64,000 nucleotides of DNA from RPQJ01 sp963762315 (GCA_963762315.1 CAVXKO010000003.1:124001-188000); one strand, 5' to 3'. Counted from the first letter of the stretch, positions 1-9,285 are shown. The notes: generated by a model not told the origin, from the letters alone. Numbers and translations are program-made.

Positions 1-235
1 CTCACTGATTTATAATTATAAATAAGCCGTCCGGGGGCATCCCCGGAGCGGCTCTGGTATCCTTGCCGGGAACTCGCGGCAGGGTGGCAGGTCCCATGAG
101 CCGCGGATTTCGTGTACCGGCTGCCCCTCTCGGCAGCTGCGTGAGGCACGTCACCGTTGGAGCAAGCTCCGTTGACCCCGGCTTTCGGGGCCACCAGTCT
201 CCACCCCCAGGATACAGCCCGAGAACCCGCCCGCC
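1..235 (+). other. Leader region upstream of rlpA
   Basis: No gene is seen here. An AT-rich patch containing TATAAT (11-16) is followed by a strong GC hairpin (about 25-51), and a second hairpin with a CCCCG/CGGGG stem lies near 177-191. The first hairpin read on the minus strand is followed by a T-rich run, so it could also end a minus-strand transcript. No known riboswitch consensus was recognised. The patch could hold the rlpA promoter, but any -35 box lies outside the window. Confidence 0.3.
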
Positions 236-718
236 ATGCCCATGACGAACGCCCGCACCCGTGTCCGCCGCTTGCCGCGCAGCCGCCGCGCTGCCGCGCT
301 GGTTGCGGCGTGGGCGATGGTCCTGGCGCCGGGCGGCCTCGTGCGGGCGGATACCCAGCCGACCAGCGGCCTGACCGGCGCCCTCGAGCAGGAGATCGCC
401 AGCCCCGCGCAGGAAGGAGTGGTCTCCTGGTACGGGGCCGCGTTCCAGGACCGCAAGACGGCCAGCGGCGAGCGCTTCGATTCGGCCGCCTACACCATGG
501 CGCACCCGAGCCTGCCTTTCGGCACGAGGGTGAAAGTCACGAACATGCGCAACGGCCGCAGCGTCGTCGTGCGCGTCAACGACCGCGGGCCGTTCGTCGG
601 CAAGCGCATTGCGGACCTGTCCCAGGCCGCGGCGACGGAGATCGGCATGATGCGGCGGGGCGTCGCCCGGGCGCGCATCGAAGTGCTGCAGGATCTTGCG
701 GTCCCCGAGACCGGCTGA
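236..718 (+). CDS. rlpA: RlpA-like septal ring lytic transglycosylase / double-psi beta-barrel protein
   Basis: A 160-residue exported protein. An Arg-rich N-terminus and hydrophobic stretch (about 21-37) end in an ALA/ADT-like signal cleavage region. From about residue 60 it shows the RlpA double-psi barrel pattern: GVVSWYG, then TASGERFD, then LPFGTRVKVTN, and VNDRGPFVGKRIADLS near 113-129. RlpA proteins bind or cleave denuded peptidoglycan at the septum. This copy is short and lacks the C-terminal SPOR domain of E. coli RlpA, so septal targeting cannot be assumed. The ATG at 236 is chosen because it gives a complete signal peptide. An esterase gene follows 21 bases after the stop on the same strand. 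The family call is firm; enzymatic activity is inferred. Confidence 0.85.
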   Translation: MPMTNARTRVRRLPRSRRAAALVAAWAMVLAPGGLVRADTQPTSGLTGALEQEIASPAQEGVVSWYGAAFQDRKTASGERFDSAAYTMAHPSLPFGTRVKVTNMRNGRSVVVRVNDRGPFVGKRIADLSQAAATEIGMMRRGVARARIEVLQDLAVPETG

Positions 719-739
719 TTCCCGGGCGCCTGGGGCCGG

Positions 740-1678
740 ATGACGCAATCCACGCACGAAGTCATGGCGGCCGACGAGTCGCTGCTGCAGAGGCTCGTCG
801 CCGCCGTCCTGCGCTTCACGTTGAAATCGACGTTGCTGCCGGCGTTCCAGTCGGGTGTTCCGATGGCGCAGCAGCGCTCGCGCATCGCCACCGTGACGAA
901 GCTGACCCTCGCCCCGCGCGGCGCATCGTATCGCCCCGGCAAGTGCGGCGGTGTCGCGGGCGAGTGGGTGGCCGCGAAAGGCGCCAGCGCCTCGAAGCGC
1001 GCGATGCTGTACCTGCACGGCGGCGCGTACTGCGTCGGCTCGCCGGCCACGCACCGGGTGATCACCGGGCAACTCGCGTTGCGCTGTGCAGCGCGGGTCT
1101 TTGCCGCCGACTATCGCCTGGCGCCGGAGCATCCGTTCCCGGCGGCCGTCGACGATGCGGTGGCGGCCTATCGCGGCCTGCTCGATGCGGGGCACGCGCC
1201 GGACGATCTCGTCATCGCGGGGGATTCGGCGGGCGGCGGCCTCGCAATGGCCACGGCTGTGCGGCTGCGTGACCTCGGCGTCCCCTTGCCCGGTGCGCTC
1301 GTCGTGTTCTCGCCGTGGGTCGACTTGCGCGAATTCCAGCGCGTCCGGCCGCCCGCCGGCGACATCATGATCGTCGAGCCCTGGGTGAACGAGTGCGCGC
1401 GCTTCTACCTCGCCGGTCGCGATGCCGCCGAGCCGCTGGCGTCGCCGATCGAGGCGGACCTGCGCGGCCTGCCGCGCACGATGATCCAGGTGGGCGTCGA
1501 CGAGGTGTTGCTCGAGGATTCACGCCGCCTGCATGCACGGTTGGCCGAGGCGGGTGTGCCGGTGATGCTGCAGGAATACCCGAGGCGCTGGCACGTCTTC
1601 CAAGTGAACGCCGGGCCGCTCGCCGATGCCAATCGCGCGCTCGAGCGCGTGGCGCAGTTCGTTCGCTCCGGCCCTTGA
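740..1678 (+). CDS. Alpha/beta hydrolase, HSL-type (GDSAG) esterase
   Basis: A 312-residue cytoplasmic esterase of the hormone-sensitive-lipase family. The oxyanion-hole motif HGGAYC lies near residue 93, and the nucleophile elbow GDSAGG near 161. The acid is probably Asp in the VDEVLLEDS stretch (about 254), and the base His in RWHVFQ (about 284). These enzymes hydrolyse short- to medium-chain acyl esters. The gene faces a second HSL-type esterase (1693-2679) tail to tail with a 14-base gap, so the pair may be an old duplication that inverted. No signal peptide is visible. Substrate unknown. Confidence 0.88.
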   Translation: MTQSTHEVMAADESLLQRLVAAVLRFTLKSTLLPAFQSGVPMAQQRSRIATVTKLTLAPRGASYRPGKCGGVAGEWVAAKGASASKRAMLYLHGGAYCVGSPATHRVITGQLALRCAARVFAADYRLAPEHPFPAAVDDAVAAYRGLLDAGHAPDDLVIAGDSAGGGLAMATAVRLRDLGVPLPGALVVFSPWVDLREFQRVRPPAGDIMIVEPWVNECARFYLAGRDAAEPLASPIEADLRGLPRTMIQVGVDEVLLEDSRRLHARLAEAGVPVMLQEYPRRWHVFQVNAGPLADANRALERVAQFVRSGP

Positions 1679-1692
1679 GACGCTGCCCCGTC

Positions 1693-2679
1693 CTATAACG
1701 AAGCGGTCGGACCCTGGACGAAATCGGGCACTGCCGTGACCGTCGGCGGCGGGGGCGGCGGCGCATGCGCAATGGCGCGTCGACCCGCGTGCTTCAGGAT
1801 GAAGTCCGCCACCTCACGCTGAGCCGCGCGGGCTTCGGGGACCCAGCGGATCACGTGGAACACGTGCGGCAGGTCGATGAAGACCTTGATCTCGGCCGGC
1901 GTGCCGGCCTGGCTCGCGCGATCGTGCGCACGCACCGAGTCGTCGAGCAGCATTTCCGTCGAGCCGGCGTGGAACAGCAGCGGCGGCAGGCCGGCCCAGT
2001 CGCCGAACAGCGGCGAGATCAGCGGGTTGGTGCGCACCTGGCCCGGGCAATACAGATCCGGCAGCAGGTCGCCTGCGCCCAGCGTGAACATCACGTCCGC
2101 CTCGGCGTTGTATTGCACCGAGGGTCCGCTGAACGTGATGTCGGTGGCCGGCGAGATCAGCACTGCGCAATCGGGAAGAGCGAGGCCTGCGTCCCGCGCG
2201 CGCATCAGCGTGATGAGGCTCAGGTTGCCGCCCGCGGAGTCGCCCGCGATCGCCAACGGACGCTGTGCATAGTTGTTGTCGATCAGCCAGCGGTAAGCGG
2301 CGAGGCAATCGTCGATGCCGGCCGGGAAGGGGTGTTCGGGTGCGAGCCTGTAATCGACCAGCAGCACGCGCATGCCGGTCAGCGCCGACAATTCGCCGGC
2401 GAGGCGCAGGTAGGTGGCCGGCAGGTGCACGACCCACGCACCGCCGTGCAGGTACAGCAGCGTGCCGCGCGCTTCGAGCGCCGGCTCGCCGATCCAGGTG
2501 GCTCTCACACCCGGGATGTCCGCCGATTGCGCGGGGAACACGCGCGTCGGCCGGCCCATGCGGCGATCCACGCGCGCGACGTGCTGGCGCAGGTGGTCGA
2601 GATCGACGCCCGGCTTCCAGAGCGACTTGGCGGTGAGGCGCAGGAACTTGTTCGTCAGGCGGGCACGGAAGCTCGGCAT
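1693..2679 (-). CDS. Alpha/beta hydrolase, HSL-type esterase
   Basis: A 328-residue esterase. It has HGGAW at 78-82, the strand RLAPEHPFPAG around 111-121 typical of HSL enzymes, and GDSAGG with Ser near 148. The ending DLPHVFHV carries the probable catalytic His. I start it at the ATG at 2679 (MPSFRARL); a longer open frame to 2841 exists but overlaps the TetR gene and has no family-like sequence. It lies just downstream of the TetR-type gene on the same strand, about 90 bases apart, so the two may be cotranscribed. Cytoplasmic esterase or lipase; substrate unknown. Confidence 0.87.
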   Translation of the reverse strand: MPSFRARLTNKFLRLTAKSLWKPGVDLDHLRQHVARVDRRMGRPTRVFPAQSADIPGVRATWIGEPALEARGTLLYLHGGAWVVHLPATYLRLAGELSALTGMRVLLVDYRLAPEHPFPAGIDDCLAAYRWLIDNNYAQRPLAIAGDSAGGNLSLITLMRARDAGLALPDCAVLISPATDITFSGPSVQYNAEADVMFTLGAGDLLPDLYCPGQVRTNPLISPLFGDWAGLPPLLFHAGSTEMLLDDSVRAHDRASQAGTPAEIKVFIDLPHVFHVIRWVPEARAAQREVADFILKHAGRRAIAHAPPPPPPTVTAVPDFVQGPTASL

Positions 2680-2767
2680 GGTTCGACCCCTCGTGCTGCG
2701 ATGCAACATTCTGGACCAAACCGCCCGGCCTGGCCACTGCGCTCGCTGTGTAGGGCGAAAACGCGCG

Positions 2768-3420
2768 TCAGGCGGGCCGATCGAGCAGTTTCTGCACCTG
2801 CCGGCGCTGTGGAGGCTTGAGGAGCGGGCTGAACAGCGCAACGAGGTGGCGGATGCCTTCGTGGATGTCGGCGGACTGGATCGTCTTGCGGCGCGAGACC
2901 ACCTGCCAGTACGTGAACCACTGCGACAGCACGATCCAGGCGTTGGCCGCGAGCAGTGCGATCTGCTCGTCGGTTGCTTCCATCCAGCCTTCCTCGACGA
3001 GCGACTTGAACAGCAGGCGCGAGTTGGCCTGCACCTGTTCGGCGAGCTGTCGGTAGCGCTCCTTCAACCCGGGCACGTCCTGCAGCAGGGCGGTGAGGTC
3101 GCGATAGAAGAAGCGGTATTCCCAGAGGTGCGCAAAGATCCGGTCGAGGTATCGAAGCACCTCGTCGAACGAAGGCGACGGTCCCTGCAGCGGCACGACG
3201 ATGCCGAGCAGTTGCGCCTCGATGCGCTCGTACAGCGCGAGGACGATCTCTTCCTTGTTGCCGAAGTGGTAGTAGAGGTTGCCCGGGCTGATGCCGAGCT
3301 TCGCCGCGACGTGGCGCGTGGAGACGGCATGCGTGCCCTCGGCGTTGAACAGCGCCAGCGCCGCGTCGGCGATCCGCGTCGCGCGTGTCCTGCGATGCGG
3401 GCTTGCCTGCGTTTGGCCAT
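2768..3420 (-). CDS. TetR-family transcriptional regulator (frameshifted near its start)
   Basis: The body reads as a TetR repressor. An N-terminal helix-turn-helix (ADAALALFN, then STRHVAAKLGISPGNLYYHF) is followed by a helical ligand-binding domain from about residue 70 with LWEYRFFYRDL and a Trp-rich segment. The HTH frame has no start codon before an upstream stop, while an ATG at 3418-3420 with a plausible start (MAKRRQAR) is in another frame. One missing base between about 3370 and 3410 would join them. The gene diverges from the AlkB-type hydroxylase at 3587, and the palindrome at 3531-3548 between them is a candidate operator. A lipid or alkane-derived ligand is inferred from context only. 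Confidence 0.75.
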
Positions 3421-3530
3421 GACCTCGATCGTCTCGGTTCAGTTCCGCTCTTTATTGCATCGCAAAGTGTACTACGCCGCGCTTTTCGCTCGTCCGTTTG
3501 ACAAGGCAGTCCAGCGTCGGGCAATCCTGT

Positions 3531-3548
3531 TTAGAACAAATGTTCTAA
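3531..3548. promoter_or_regulatory. Perfect 18-bp palindrome, candidate TetR operator
   Basis: TTAGAACAAATGTTCTAA has two 8-base arms around a central AA and is fully self-complementary apart from those two bases. It lies between the divergent TetR gene and the AlkB-type hydroxylase, 39 bases before the hydroxylase ATG. Symmetry, position and AT-content unlike its surroundings suggest an operator shared by both genes. A TTGACA lies at 3498-3503, but no convincing -10 box is spaced from it. Confidence 0.6.
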
Positions 3549-3586
3549 CCGGCCGCGAGTCACGGGGCGGCCACGACGGAGGCGCC

Positions 3587-4758
3587 ATGCTGAAGTACCT
3601 GCGATTCCTGGGCATCTACCTGTTCGCCGGCATCACCACGCTCGGGCTCGCGCTCGGCGGCGCGTGGATGTGGCTCGGCGTCGGCGTCGTCTACGCGCGT
3701 GATGACCTTCGGCGATGAACTGCTCGGCGACGAGTACTCCGAACCAGCGTACCGCTACCCGGCAATGCTCAACGCGCTGCTGTACCTCGCGGTGCCGGTC
3801 CTCGGCCTCATGTGCCTGGTGATGGCCTGGATGGCGGGCTCGGGCGACCTGTTCGGCCTCGGCGCGTGGGTGCAGGCTCACCTCGGGCATCGACATGTTC
3901 GCCGGCCGCGCCGCGACCGGGCCGCTCGCGTGGCTCGGCGGCGCGCTCTCAGCCGGCTGGTCATTCGCCGCCGTCGGCACCAACATCGGGCACGAACTCA
4001 CCCATCGCACGACGGATCGCAGCGCGATGTTCGTGGGCCGCTGGCTGCTCGCGCTGACGTTCGACGCGGAGTTCTCGATCGAGCACGTCTACGGTCACCA
4101 CCGCCGCCTCGCCACCGCGAAAGATCCGGCCTCCGCGCGGCGCGGCGAGCAGTTCTACGCGTTCATGGTGCGCTCCATCGTCGGCCAGACCCGCAGCGCG
4201 TGGGAACTCGAGGCCGAGCGCCTCGACAAGGTCGGTCACGGCGTGTTCTCGATCCACAATCGCATGCTGCGGGGCTGGGCCATGTCCGCCGTGCTCGCGG
4301 CATCGTTCTTCGCCGCGGCGGGCTGGTTGGGCTTCGTGGTGTTCTTCGCCACGGCGGCTTACGGCCGCACCATCCTCGAGGCCGTGAACTACTTCGAGCA
4401 CTACGGCCTGGTGCGCGAGGAAGACCAGCCGGTGGAGCCGCGGCACTCGTGGAACACCAACAAGCGGCTGACCAACGCGGTGCTCTTCAACCTGGCGCGC
4501 CACTCGCATCACCATGCCGAGGGCGATGCGCAGTACTGGAAGTTGCGCGCCTACCGCGACGCGCCGACGCTGCCCTATGGCTACCTCACGTGCATGCTGC
4601 TCGTGTACATCGCGCCTATCTGGTATCGCAACCGCATGACGCCGCTCGTGCTCGAGTGGGATCGCCGCTACGCATCGCCCGCCGAGCGGCGCCTCGCCGC
4701 CGCCGCCAACCGGGCGAGCGGGATTCGCGAGTTCGGTCTCGCGGCCGAGGCGGGCTGA
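3587..4758 (+). CDS. AlkB-type alkane 1-monooxygenase / membrane di-iron hydroxylase (two frameshifts)
   Basis: The joined product is about 390 residues. Hydrophobic segments come first (LGIYLFAGITTLGLALGG and LLYLAVPVLGLMCLVMAWMA), then the three His boxes of the membrane desaturase/hydroxylase superfamily: GHELTHR, EHVYGHHRR and RHSHHHAEGD, plus NYFEHYGLVR. Membrane alkane hydroxylases use a di-iron centre bound by these His to hydroxylate the terminal carbon of alkanes. The frame changes twice, near 3695-3712 and near 3884. At the second site CTCGGGCATC carries one G more than needed for LGIDMFAG. A ferredoxin gene follows 5 bases later and would supply electrons. A chain-length or non-alkane substrate cannot be read from sequence. 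Confidence 0.82.
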
Positions 4759-4763
4759 CGCGC

Positions 4764-5117
4764 GTGTTCGATTTCCTGAAACGCAAGCCCGCCGGTCCGG
4801 TGACGGTGTCCGTCGAGCCGTTCGGCTGGACGTTCGACGTCGAGCCCGGCCAGACGATCCTGCAGGCAGCGCTCGCGAAAGGGCTGCCGTGGCCTTCGCG
4901 ATGCCGCGTCGGCAGCTGCACGACGTGCCGTTGCCGGCTGCTCGACGGCGACGTGCGCCAGCTCACGGACACGTCCTACGTGCTGTCGAAAGAGCAGCTC
5001 GCGAACCGCACGATCCTCGCGTGCCAGTCGCAGCCCGGCGGTCCGGTGCGGGTGCATCTCGAGAAGGCGCGCGCTACGCTCACGGCCGATGCCACAGGAG
5101 CCGCCGTCACCGGTTGA
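4764..5117 (+). CDS. 2Fe-2S ferredoxin (plant/CDO-type)
   Basis: A 117-residue protein starting at a GTG (VFDFLKRK). The cluster ligands are Cys47, Cys52 and Cys55 (CRVGSCTTC) and Cys87 (ILACQ), the CX4CX2C...C pattern of plant-type ferredoxins. The gene begins 5 bases after the hydroxylase stop, so it is almost certainly translated with it and is the likely electron donor to its di-iron site. No reductase gene is adjacent, so the reductase must be encoded elsewhere. Its end overlaps the start of the next gene (5089), giving a three-gene operon. Confidence 0.88.
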   Translation: MFDFLKRKPAGPVTVSVEPFGWTFDVEPGQTILQAALAKGLPWPSRCRVGSCTTCRCRLLDGDVRQLTDTSYVLSKEQLANRTILACQSQPGGPVRVHLEKARATLTADATGAAVTG

Positions 5118-5742
5118 GGAAGTCGTCGCCGTGCCGATCCCGGACGGCGAACTGCGCTACTGGCCGCACGCTTTCCGTGACGACGAGGCGCGCGCGCTGT
5201 TCGACGCGTTGCGTCGCTCCATCGACTGGTCGCAGGAAGAAATCCTGATTTTCGGACAACTGCGCCGCGTCCCGCGATTGGTCGCGTGGCACGGCGACCC
5301 CGGCGCGGGCTACACGTACTCGGGCACCTTTCACGAGCCGCGCCCGTGGACGGACGAGCTGCGCGCCGTCCGGCATCGGGTCGAGCAGCGCTGCGGCCAA
5401 GCGTTCAACAGCGTGCTGCTCAATCTCTATCGCGACGGGCGCGACGGCATGGGTTGGCACGCCGACGACGAGCCCGAACTCGGCCGCAATCCCGTCATTG
5501 CGTCGGTGTCGTTTGGCGCGACCCGGCGCTTTCGCCTGCGTCACCGGAGGAACGTGGTCGAGCCGGTCACCCTGCCGCTGGCGAATGGCAGCCTGTTGTT
5601 GATGGCAGGCACGCTGCAGCACCACTGGGTGCATGCCGTGCCGAAGACGGCGACGACGGTCGGGGAGCGCATGAACCTGACGTTTCGCACCGTCCTGCCG
5701 GACGTTGGTTCGACGCCACAACGAGCCACCGCCGTCTCCTGA
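5089..5742 (+). CDS. AlkB-family 2-oxoglutarate/Fe(II) dioxygenase (alkylated nucleic acid repair)
   Basis: A 217-residue dioxygenase. The iron ligands are HxD in GWHADDE (about residue 123) and a distal His in HHWVHAVPK (about 182), and the 2-oxoglutarate-binding Arg lies in ERMNLTFR. The stretch YSGTFHEPRPWT resembles the substrate lid of ALKBH2/3-like bacterial proteins. It oxidatively removes alkyl groups from damaged bases. It overlaps the ferredoxin gene by 29 bases and shares its direction. Coupling a DNA dealkylase to an alkane hydroxylase unit is suggestive but may be coincidental operon packing. Confidence 0.87.
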   Translation: MPQEPPSPVEEVVAVPIPDGELRYWPHAFRDDEARALFDALRRSIDWSQEEILIFGQLRRVPRLVAWHGDPGAGYTYSGTFHEPRPWTDELRAVRHRVEQRCGQAFNSVLLNLYRDGRDGMGWHADDEPELGRNPVIASVSFGATRRFRLRHRRNVVEPVTLPLANGSLLLMAGTLQHHWVHAVPKTATTVGERMNLTFRTVLPDVGSTPQRATAVS

Positions 5743-5845
5743 GAAGCTATACTGCGCGCCGTTTGCGCCCGCCTCGGCGAGTGCAGAAAAGCCGACAAAC
5801 CAAGCCGGCGGCTCACGGGCCGTCGCGCATTGCGGGGGATCCTCG

Positions 5846-6478
5846 ATGAAGCCAGGCCTGCCGGTGCGGCTGGCAATGGGTGCGATGGCCGCCCTGGCCT
5901 CGAGTGCTGCACCGGCAGCGACGGGCCAGCAGCTGTTCGCCCAATGCGTGGCCTGTCACGGCGCGAAAGCGCAGGGCAATCCTGCGCTCGGCGCTCCCGC
6001 GCTCGCGGGCCAGCATGTCGCCTACCTGCAGCGGCAGCTGCAGAATTTCCGCGGCGGTTTGCGCGGCACGCACCCGAGCGACACGCAGGGTGCGCAGATG
6101 CGCTCGATCGCGGCCACGCTGCCGAACGATGCCGCGATCGTCGGAGTTGCGACGTACATCGCGAGCCTGCCGACGACGGTCGCAAAGCCGGCGACCGGCG
6201 CGGACCTGAGGAGCGGCAACAACCTCTACCAGGGCAAGTGCGGCGCGTGCCACGGCACCAAGGCCGAGGGCAACCCGTCCTTGTCGTCACCGCGCCTCGC
6301 CGGGCTCGATGCGGCCTACGTCCGTCGCCAGTTCCAGCATTTCGCGCAGGGCGTTCGAGGCGCAAATGCGAAGGACACGTACGGCCGCCAGATGGCGATG
6401 ATGTCGAAGACGCTCGCGACCCCGAAGGAACTCGACGACGTGATCGCCTACATCCACACGATCGGCGCGGCCAAATGA
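5846..6478 (+). CDS. Diheme cytochrome c (c4/c553-like), periplasmic
   Basis: A 210-residue exported protein with a signal peptide (about 1-25, ending APAAT) and two cytochrome c domains. Heme sites are CVACH at 34-38 and CGACH at about 132-136. Each is followed by GNP-L-P-LAG and later by an axial Met (AQMRSIA and RQMAMM). This two-domain pattern is typical of cytochrome c4-type electron carriers. The start is the ATG at 5846, preceded by GGGGGAT. The stop overlaps the ATG of the peroxidase-like gene (ATGA), showing translational coupling. It probably carries electrons to a terminal oxidase or between the PQQ enzyme and the peroxidase-like protein. Confidence 0.9.
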   Translation: MKPGLPVRLAMGAMAALASSAAPAATGQQLFAQCVACHGAKAQGNPALGAPALAGQHVAYLQRQLQNFRGGLRGTHPSDTQGAQMRSIAATLPNDAAIVGVATYIASLPTTVAKPATGADLRSGNNLYQGKCGACHGTKAEGNPSLSSPRLAGLDAAYVRRQFQHFAQGVRGANAKDTYGRQMAMMSKTLATPKELDDVIAYIHTIGAAK

Positions 6479-7702
6479 CGAGAGGCGCGGCGCGCGTGCT
6501 TCGCTGCGGGCCGCTGATCTGCGCTGCGATCTTCTTCGCGGCACCGGCGCTCGCCGCCGCGTCCGATTTCGTGCTCGCCGACCACTGCCCGCCGGGGTTC
6601 GAGCTGCGCGGGCAAGGGCGTGTGCGAGCTGCGCACGCTCTACCAGTTCTACGATTCGCTCGAGAATCGCGGCGTGGGCGGCACCCGCACGGCATTGCCG
6701 CCGCATCGCGACGGCTTCACTCCGCAGCAGATCGACCTGGGCCGCTACCTGTTCTTCGATCCGTTGCTGTCGGGCGACGGCACGCTTTCCTGCGCCAGCT
6801 GTCACCGGCCCGATCGCGGTCTCGCCGACGGCCGCCCGCGCTCGATCGGCATCCACGGACAGGATGCCGGCCGCGCGGCACCGACCCTGTGGAACGTCGC
6901 GTTCCTGCATCGCTTCTTCTGGGACGCGCGCGCCGATTCGCTCGAGGCGCAGGCGACCGGTCCGCTCTATTCGCCGCGCGAGATGGGGAACGACCCGGCG
7001 CGGCTGATGACGAGCCTCAACGGCAACGCGACCTACCGGCGCCTGTTCGCGCAGGCCTTCGCGCAGAAGCCTGGCACGCCGATCACCGCGCAGCAGGTCT
7101 ACACCGCGCTCGCCGCCTTCCAGAGCTCGCTGGTTTCGCTCAACAGCCGCTACGACCGCTACGTGCACGGTTACGACGCGGCGCTGAGCGAGCGCGAGAT
7201 CCAGGGACTCAACGTGTTCCGCTCGTTCGTCGCGCGCTGCTCGGAGTGCCACACGCCGCCGCTTTTCACGAACGAGCAGGTGGCCGTGATCGGCGTGCCG
7301 GAACCCAAGGGCCGGCCGTTCGACGTCGGCGCCGAGAACACCTTCCACTCCGAGAAGCTCAAGGGCGGCTTCAAGGTGCCGACGCTGCGCAACATCGCGC
7401 AGACGGCGCCCTACATGCACTCCGGCACGTTCGGCACGTTGCGCGAAGCTGTCGACTTCTACAACCAGGGCCGCGGGCACGCCGTCCCGAAGGACCTGCA
7501 CCTGTACCTGCACTGGCACATCACGGATCCGAAGCTCACGGACGCGGAGGTCGATCGCATCGTCGACTTCCTGCACGCACTGACGGACGAGACGTTCCTG
7601 CCACAGGTTCCGGCGCGCGTGCCTTCGGGCCTCGCGCCATTGCCCCGGACACAAGCGTTGAGCGCGGCCGCCCGATCGGGCGCGCCGGTGCGCCGACGAT
7701 AG
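6475..7702 (+). CDS. Di-heme cytochrome c peroxidase / MauG-like protein (one frameshift)
   Basis: The joined product is about 409 residues. A signal peptide (LICAAIFFAAPALAAA) leads to a mature CcpA/MauG-like protein. The first heme site is CASCH in LSCASCHRPDRGLADG (about 105), followed by RAAPTLWNVAF; the second is CSECH (about 255), followed by FKVPTLRNIAQTAPYMHSG. The family reduces H2O2 or performs long-range oxidation, with electrons from small cytochromes. The reading frame changes near 6612: CGCGGGCAAGG has one extra G compared with the frame that joins PPGFELRG to KGVCELRTLY. It is coupled to the upstream diheme cytochrome. The next gene starts 18 bases after its stop. Confidence 0.85.
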
Positions 7703-7720
7703 GATTCAAGGAGAGACACG

Positions 7721-9256
7721 ATGAAGAAAGGCCTCATTCTCGCGCTGCTCGCAGCCCTGGCGGCGTTCGGTGCCGGCGCCTATTACGGGCGCGCGTCGAA
7801 GTCGGCGGTGGTCATCACGTCCGGCGCGACGGGCGCCGGTTACGCGGGCGGCTTCAAGGCCGAGGGCGGGCCGGCGGCTGCGACGCAGGCAGCGGCGCCT
7901 TCCGGCTCCATCATTTCGGTGGCAGGTCCGGAGCCGAAGCAGGTCGTCGTCGTCAAGGACGGCGAGTCGATCCAGGCGGCGGTCAAGAACGCGCAGCCGG
8001 GCACGGTGATCCGCGTGATGCCGGGCACGTACCACGAGACCGTCTACATCGACAAGGACGACATCCGCATCATCGGCGTGATCGAGGCGGGCAAGCGCGC
8101 CGTGCTCGACGGCCAGAAGAAGCTCAACGACGCGATCCTCTACTCGGGCAACAACTTCGTCGTCGAGAACCTCGAGATCCGTGCCTACAAGGGCAACGGC
8201 GTGATGGGGCAGGCGGGCAACAACTTCGAGATCCGCAACAACATCATCACCGACAGCGGCGTGTACGGCATCTTCCCGCAGCTCGGGCAGAACGGCATCG
8301 TCGCGCACAACATCGTCTCGGGCATCGCCGACGCGGCCATCTACATCGGCATGAGCGACAACATCCACGTCGCCCACAACGAGGTGTTCGACAGCGTCGC
8401 GGGCATCGAGGTGGAGAACTGCCGGCACGTCATCGTCGAGCACAACTACGTGCACAACAACACGGGCGGCCTGCTCGCGTTCGTGACGCCGGGCCTGCCG
8501 ATCAAGACGACGCAGGACGTGATCTTCCGCAACAACTTCGTGGTCGGCAACAACCACGCGAACTTCGGCGCACCCGGCTCGACCGTCTCCGGCATCCCGG
8601 CCGGCACCGGCATGCTGGTGATGGCGGCGGACGACGTGGTCATCGAGGGCAACATCGTCTCGGACCACAAGACGGCCGGACTGATCATCACCGACCACGC
8701 GCACGCGTCGAACATCACCGCCGATCCGGAGTCCGACCCGAACTCCGACCGCGTGAAGATCCTCGACAACGTCATGCTGAAGAACGGCTACGAGATGATT
8801 CCCGAGGTGCGGGCCGTGCTGCTCTCGGAGGCCAAGGGCGGCGGCGCGATCGACATCGTCCGCGTCGGCCCGAGCCCGGGCAGCTGCATCATCAACCGCC
8901 ACCAGTACGTGACGGCGGGGGTCGATGATTTCGCCGAGTGCGACTTCGCGAACACGGCGAACATCGCGACGTACCTGCTGCCGCCGGTGCCGCCGCGCAA
9001 GATCGATCCCGCGGACCGCGGCAAGGTGGCCTACCTCGGCATCTGCAGCGGTTGCCACATCTACAACGGCCGGATGATCGGCCCGCCGGTGCAGGTGATC
9101 CAGGCGCTGTACCTGGACAATCCGCAGGGCATCGCGGACTACATCGCGAAGCCGGTGAAGAAGCGCCCGGACTTTCCGGAAATGCCGCCGCAGGACTACC
9201 TCGATCCCGAGACGCGCGTCGCGGTCGCGAAGTACATGCTGCAAGTCAAGAATTGA
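7721..9256 (+). CDS. Parallel beta-helix protein with C-terminal cytochrome c site
   Basis: A 511-residue protein with an N-terminal hydrophobic segment (about 3-22) that could be a signal or anchor. Residues about 75-360 form a right-handed parallel beta-helix: a NosD/pectate-lyase-like opening (VVVKDGESIQAAVKNAQPGT, then VMPGTYHETVYID) followed by rungs such as NNFVVENLEIRAY, NNFEIRNNIITDSG and CRHVIVEHNYVHNN. Near 442-446 a heme-c site CSGCH follows GKVAYLGI, with a likely axial Met in DFPEMPP (about 488). Beta-helix folds bind or cleave polymers; heme implies electron transfer. The gene sits between the peroxidase-like gene and a TonB receptor. Molecular function unknown. Confidence 0.85.
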   Translation: MKKGLILALLAALAAFGAGAYYGRASKSAVVITSGATGAGYAGGFKAEGGPAAATQAAAPSGSIISVAGPEPKQVVVVKDGESIQAAVKNAQPGTVIRVMPGTYHETVYIDKDDIRIIGVIEAGKRAVLDGQKKLNDAILYSGNNFVVENLEIRAYKGNGVMGQAGNNFEIRNNIITDSGVYGIFPQLGQNGIVAHNIVSGIADAAIYIGMSDNIHVAHNEVFDSVAGIEVENCRHVIVEHNYVHNNTGGLLAFVTPGLPIKTTQDVIFRNNFVVGNNHANFGAPGSTVSGIPAGTGMLVMAADDVVIEGNIVSDHKTAGLIITDHAHASNITADPESDPNSDRVKILDNVMLKNGYEMIPEVRAVLLSEAKGGGAIDIVRVGPSPGSCIINRHQYVTAGVDDFAECDFANTANIATYLLPPVPPRKIDPADRGKVAYLGICSGCHIYNGRMIGPPVQVIQALYLDNPQGIADYIAKPVKKRPDFPEMPPQDYLDPETRVAVAKYMLQVKN

Positions 9257-9285
9257 AAACGACAACCTACTTGATCACGGGGTTC

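Noticed and set aside
1..235. Riboswitch upstream of rlpA
   Set aside because: Hairpins are present, but none matched the consensus of cyclic-di-GMP, cobalamin or other riboswitches I could recall.
2..1195. Long minus-strand open frame over rlpA and the first esterase
   Set aside because: Arg/Gly-rich shadow of GC-biased codons; no family motifs, while both plus-strand genes have clear ones.
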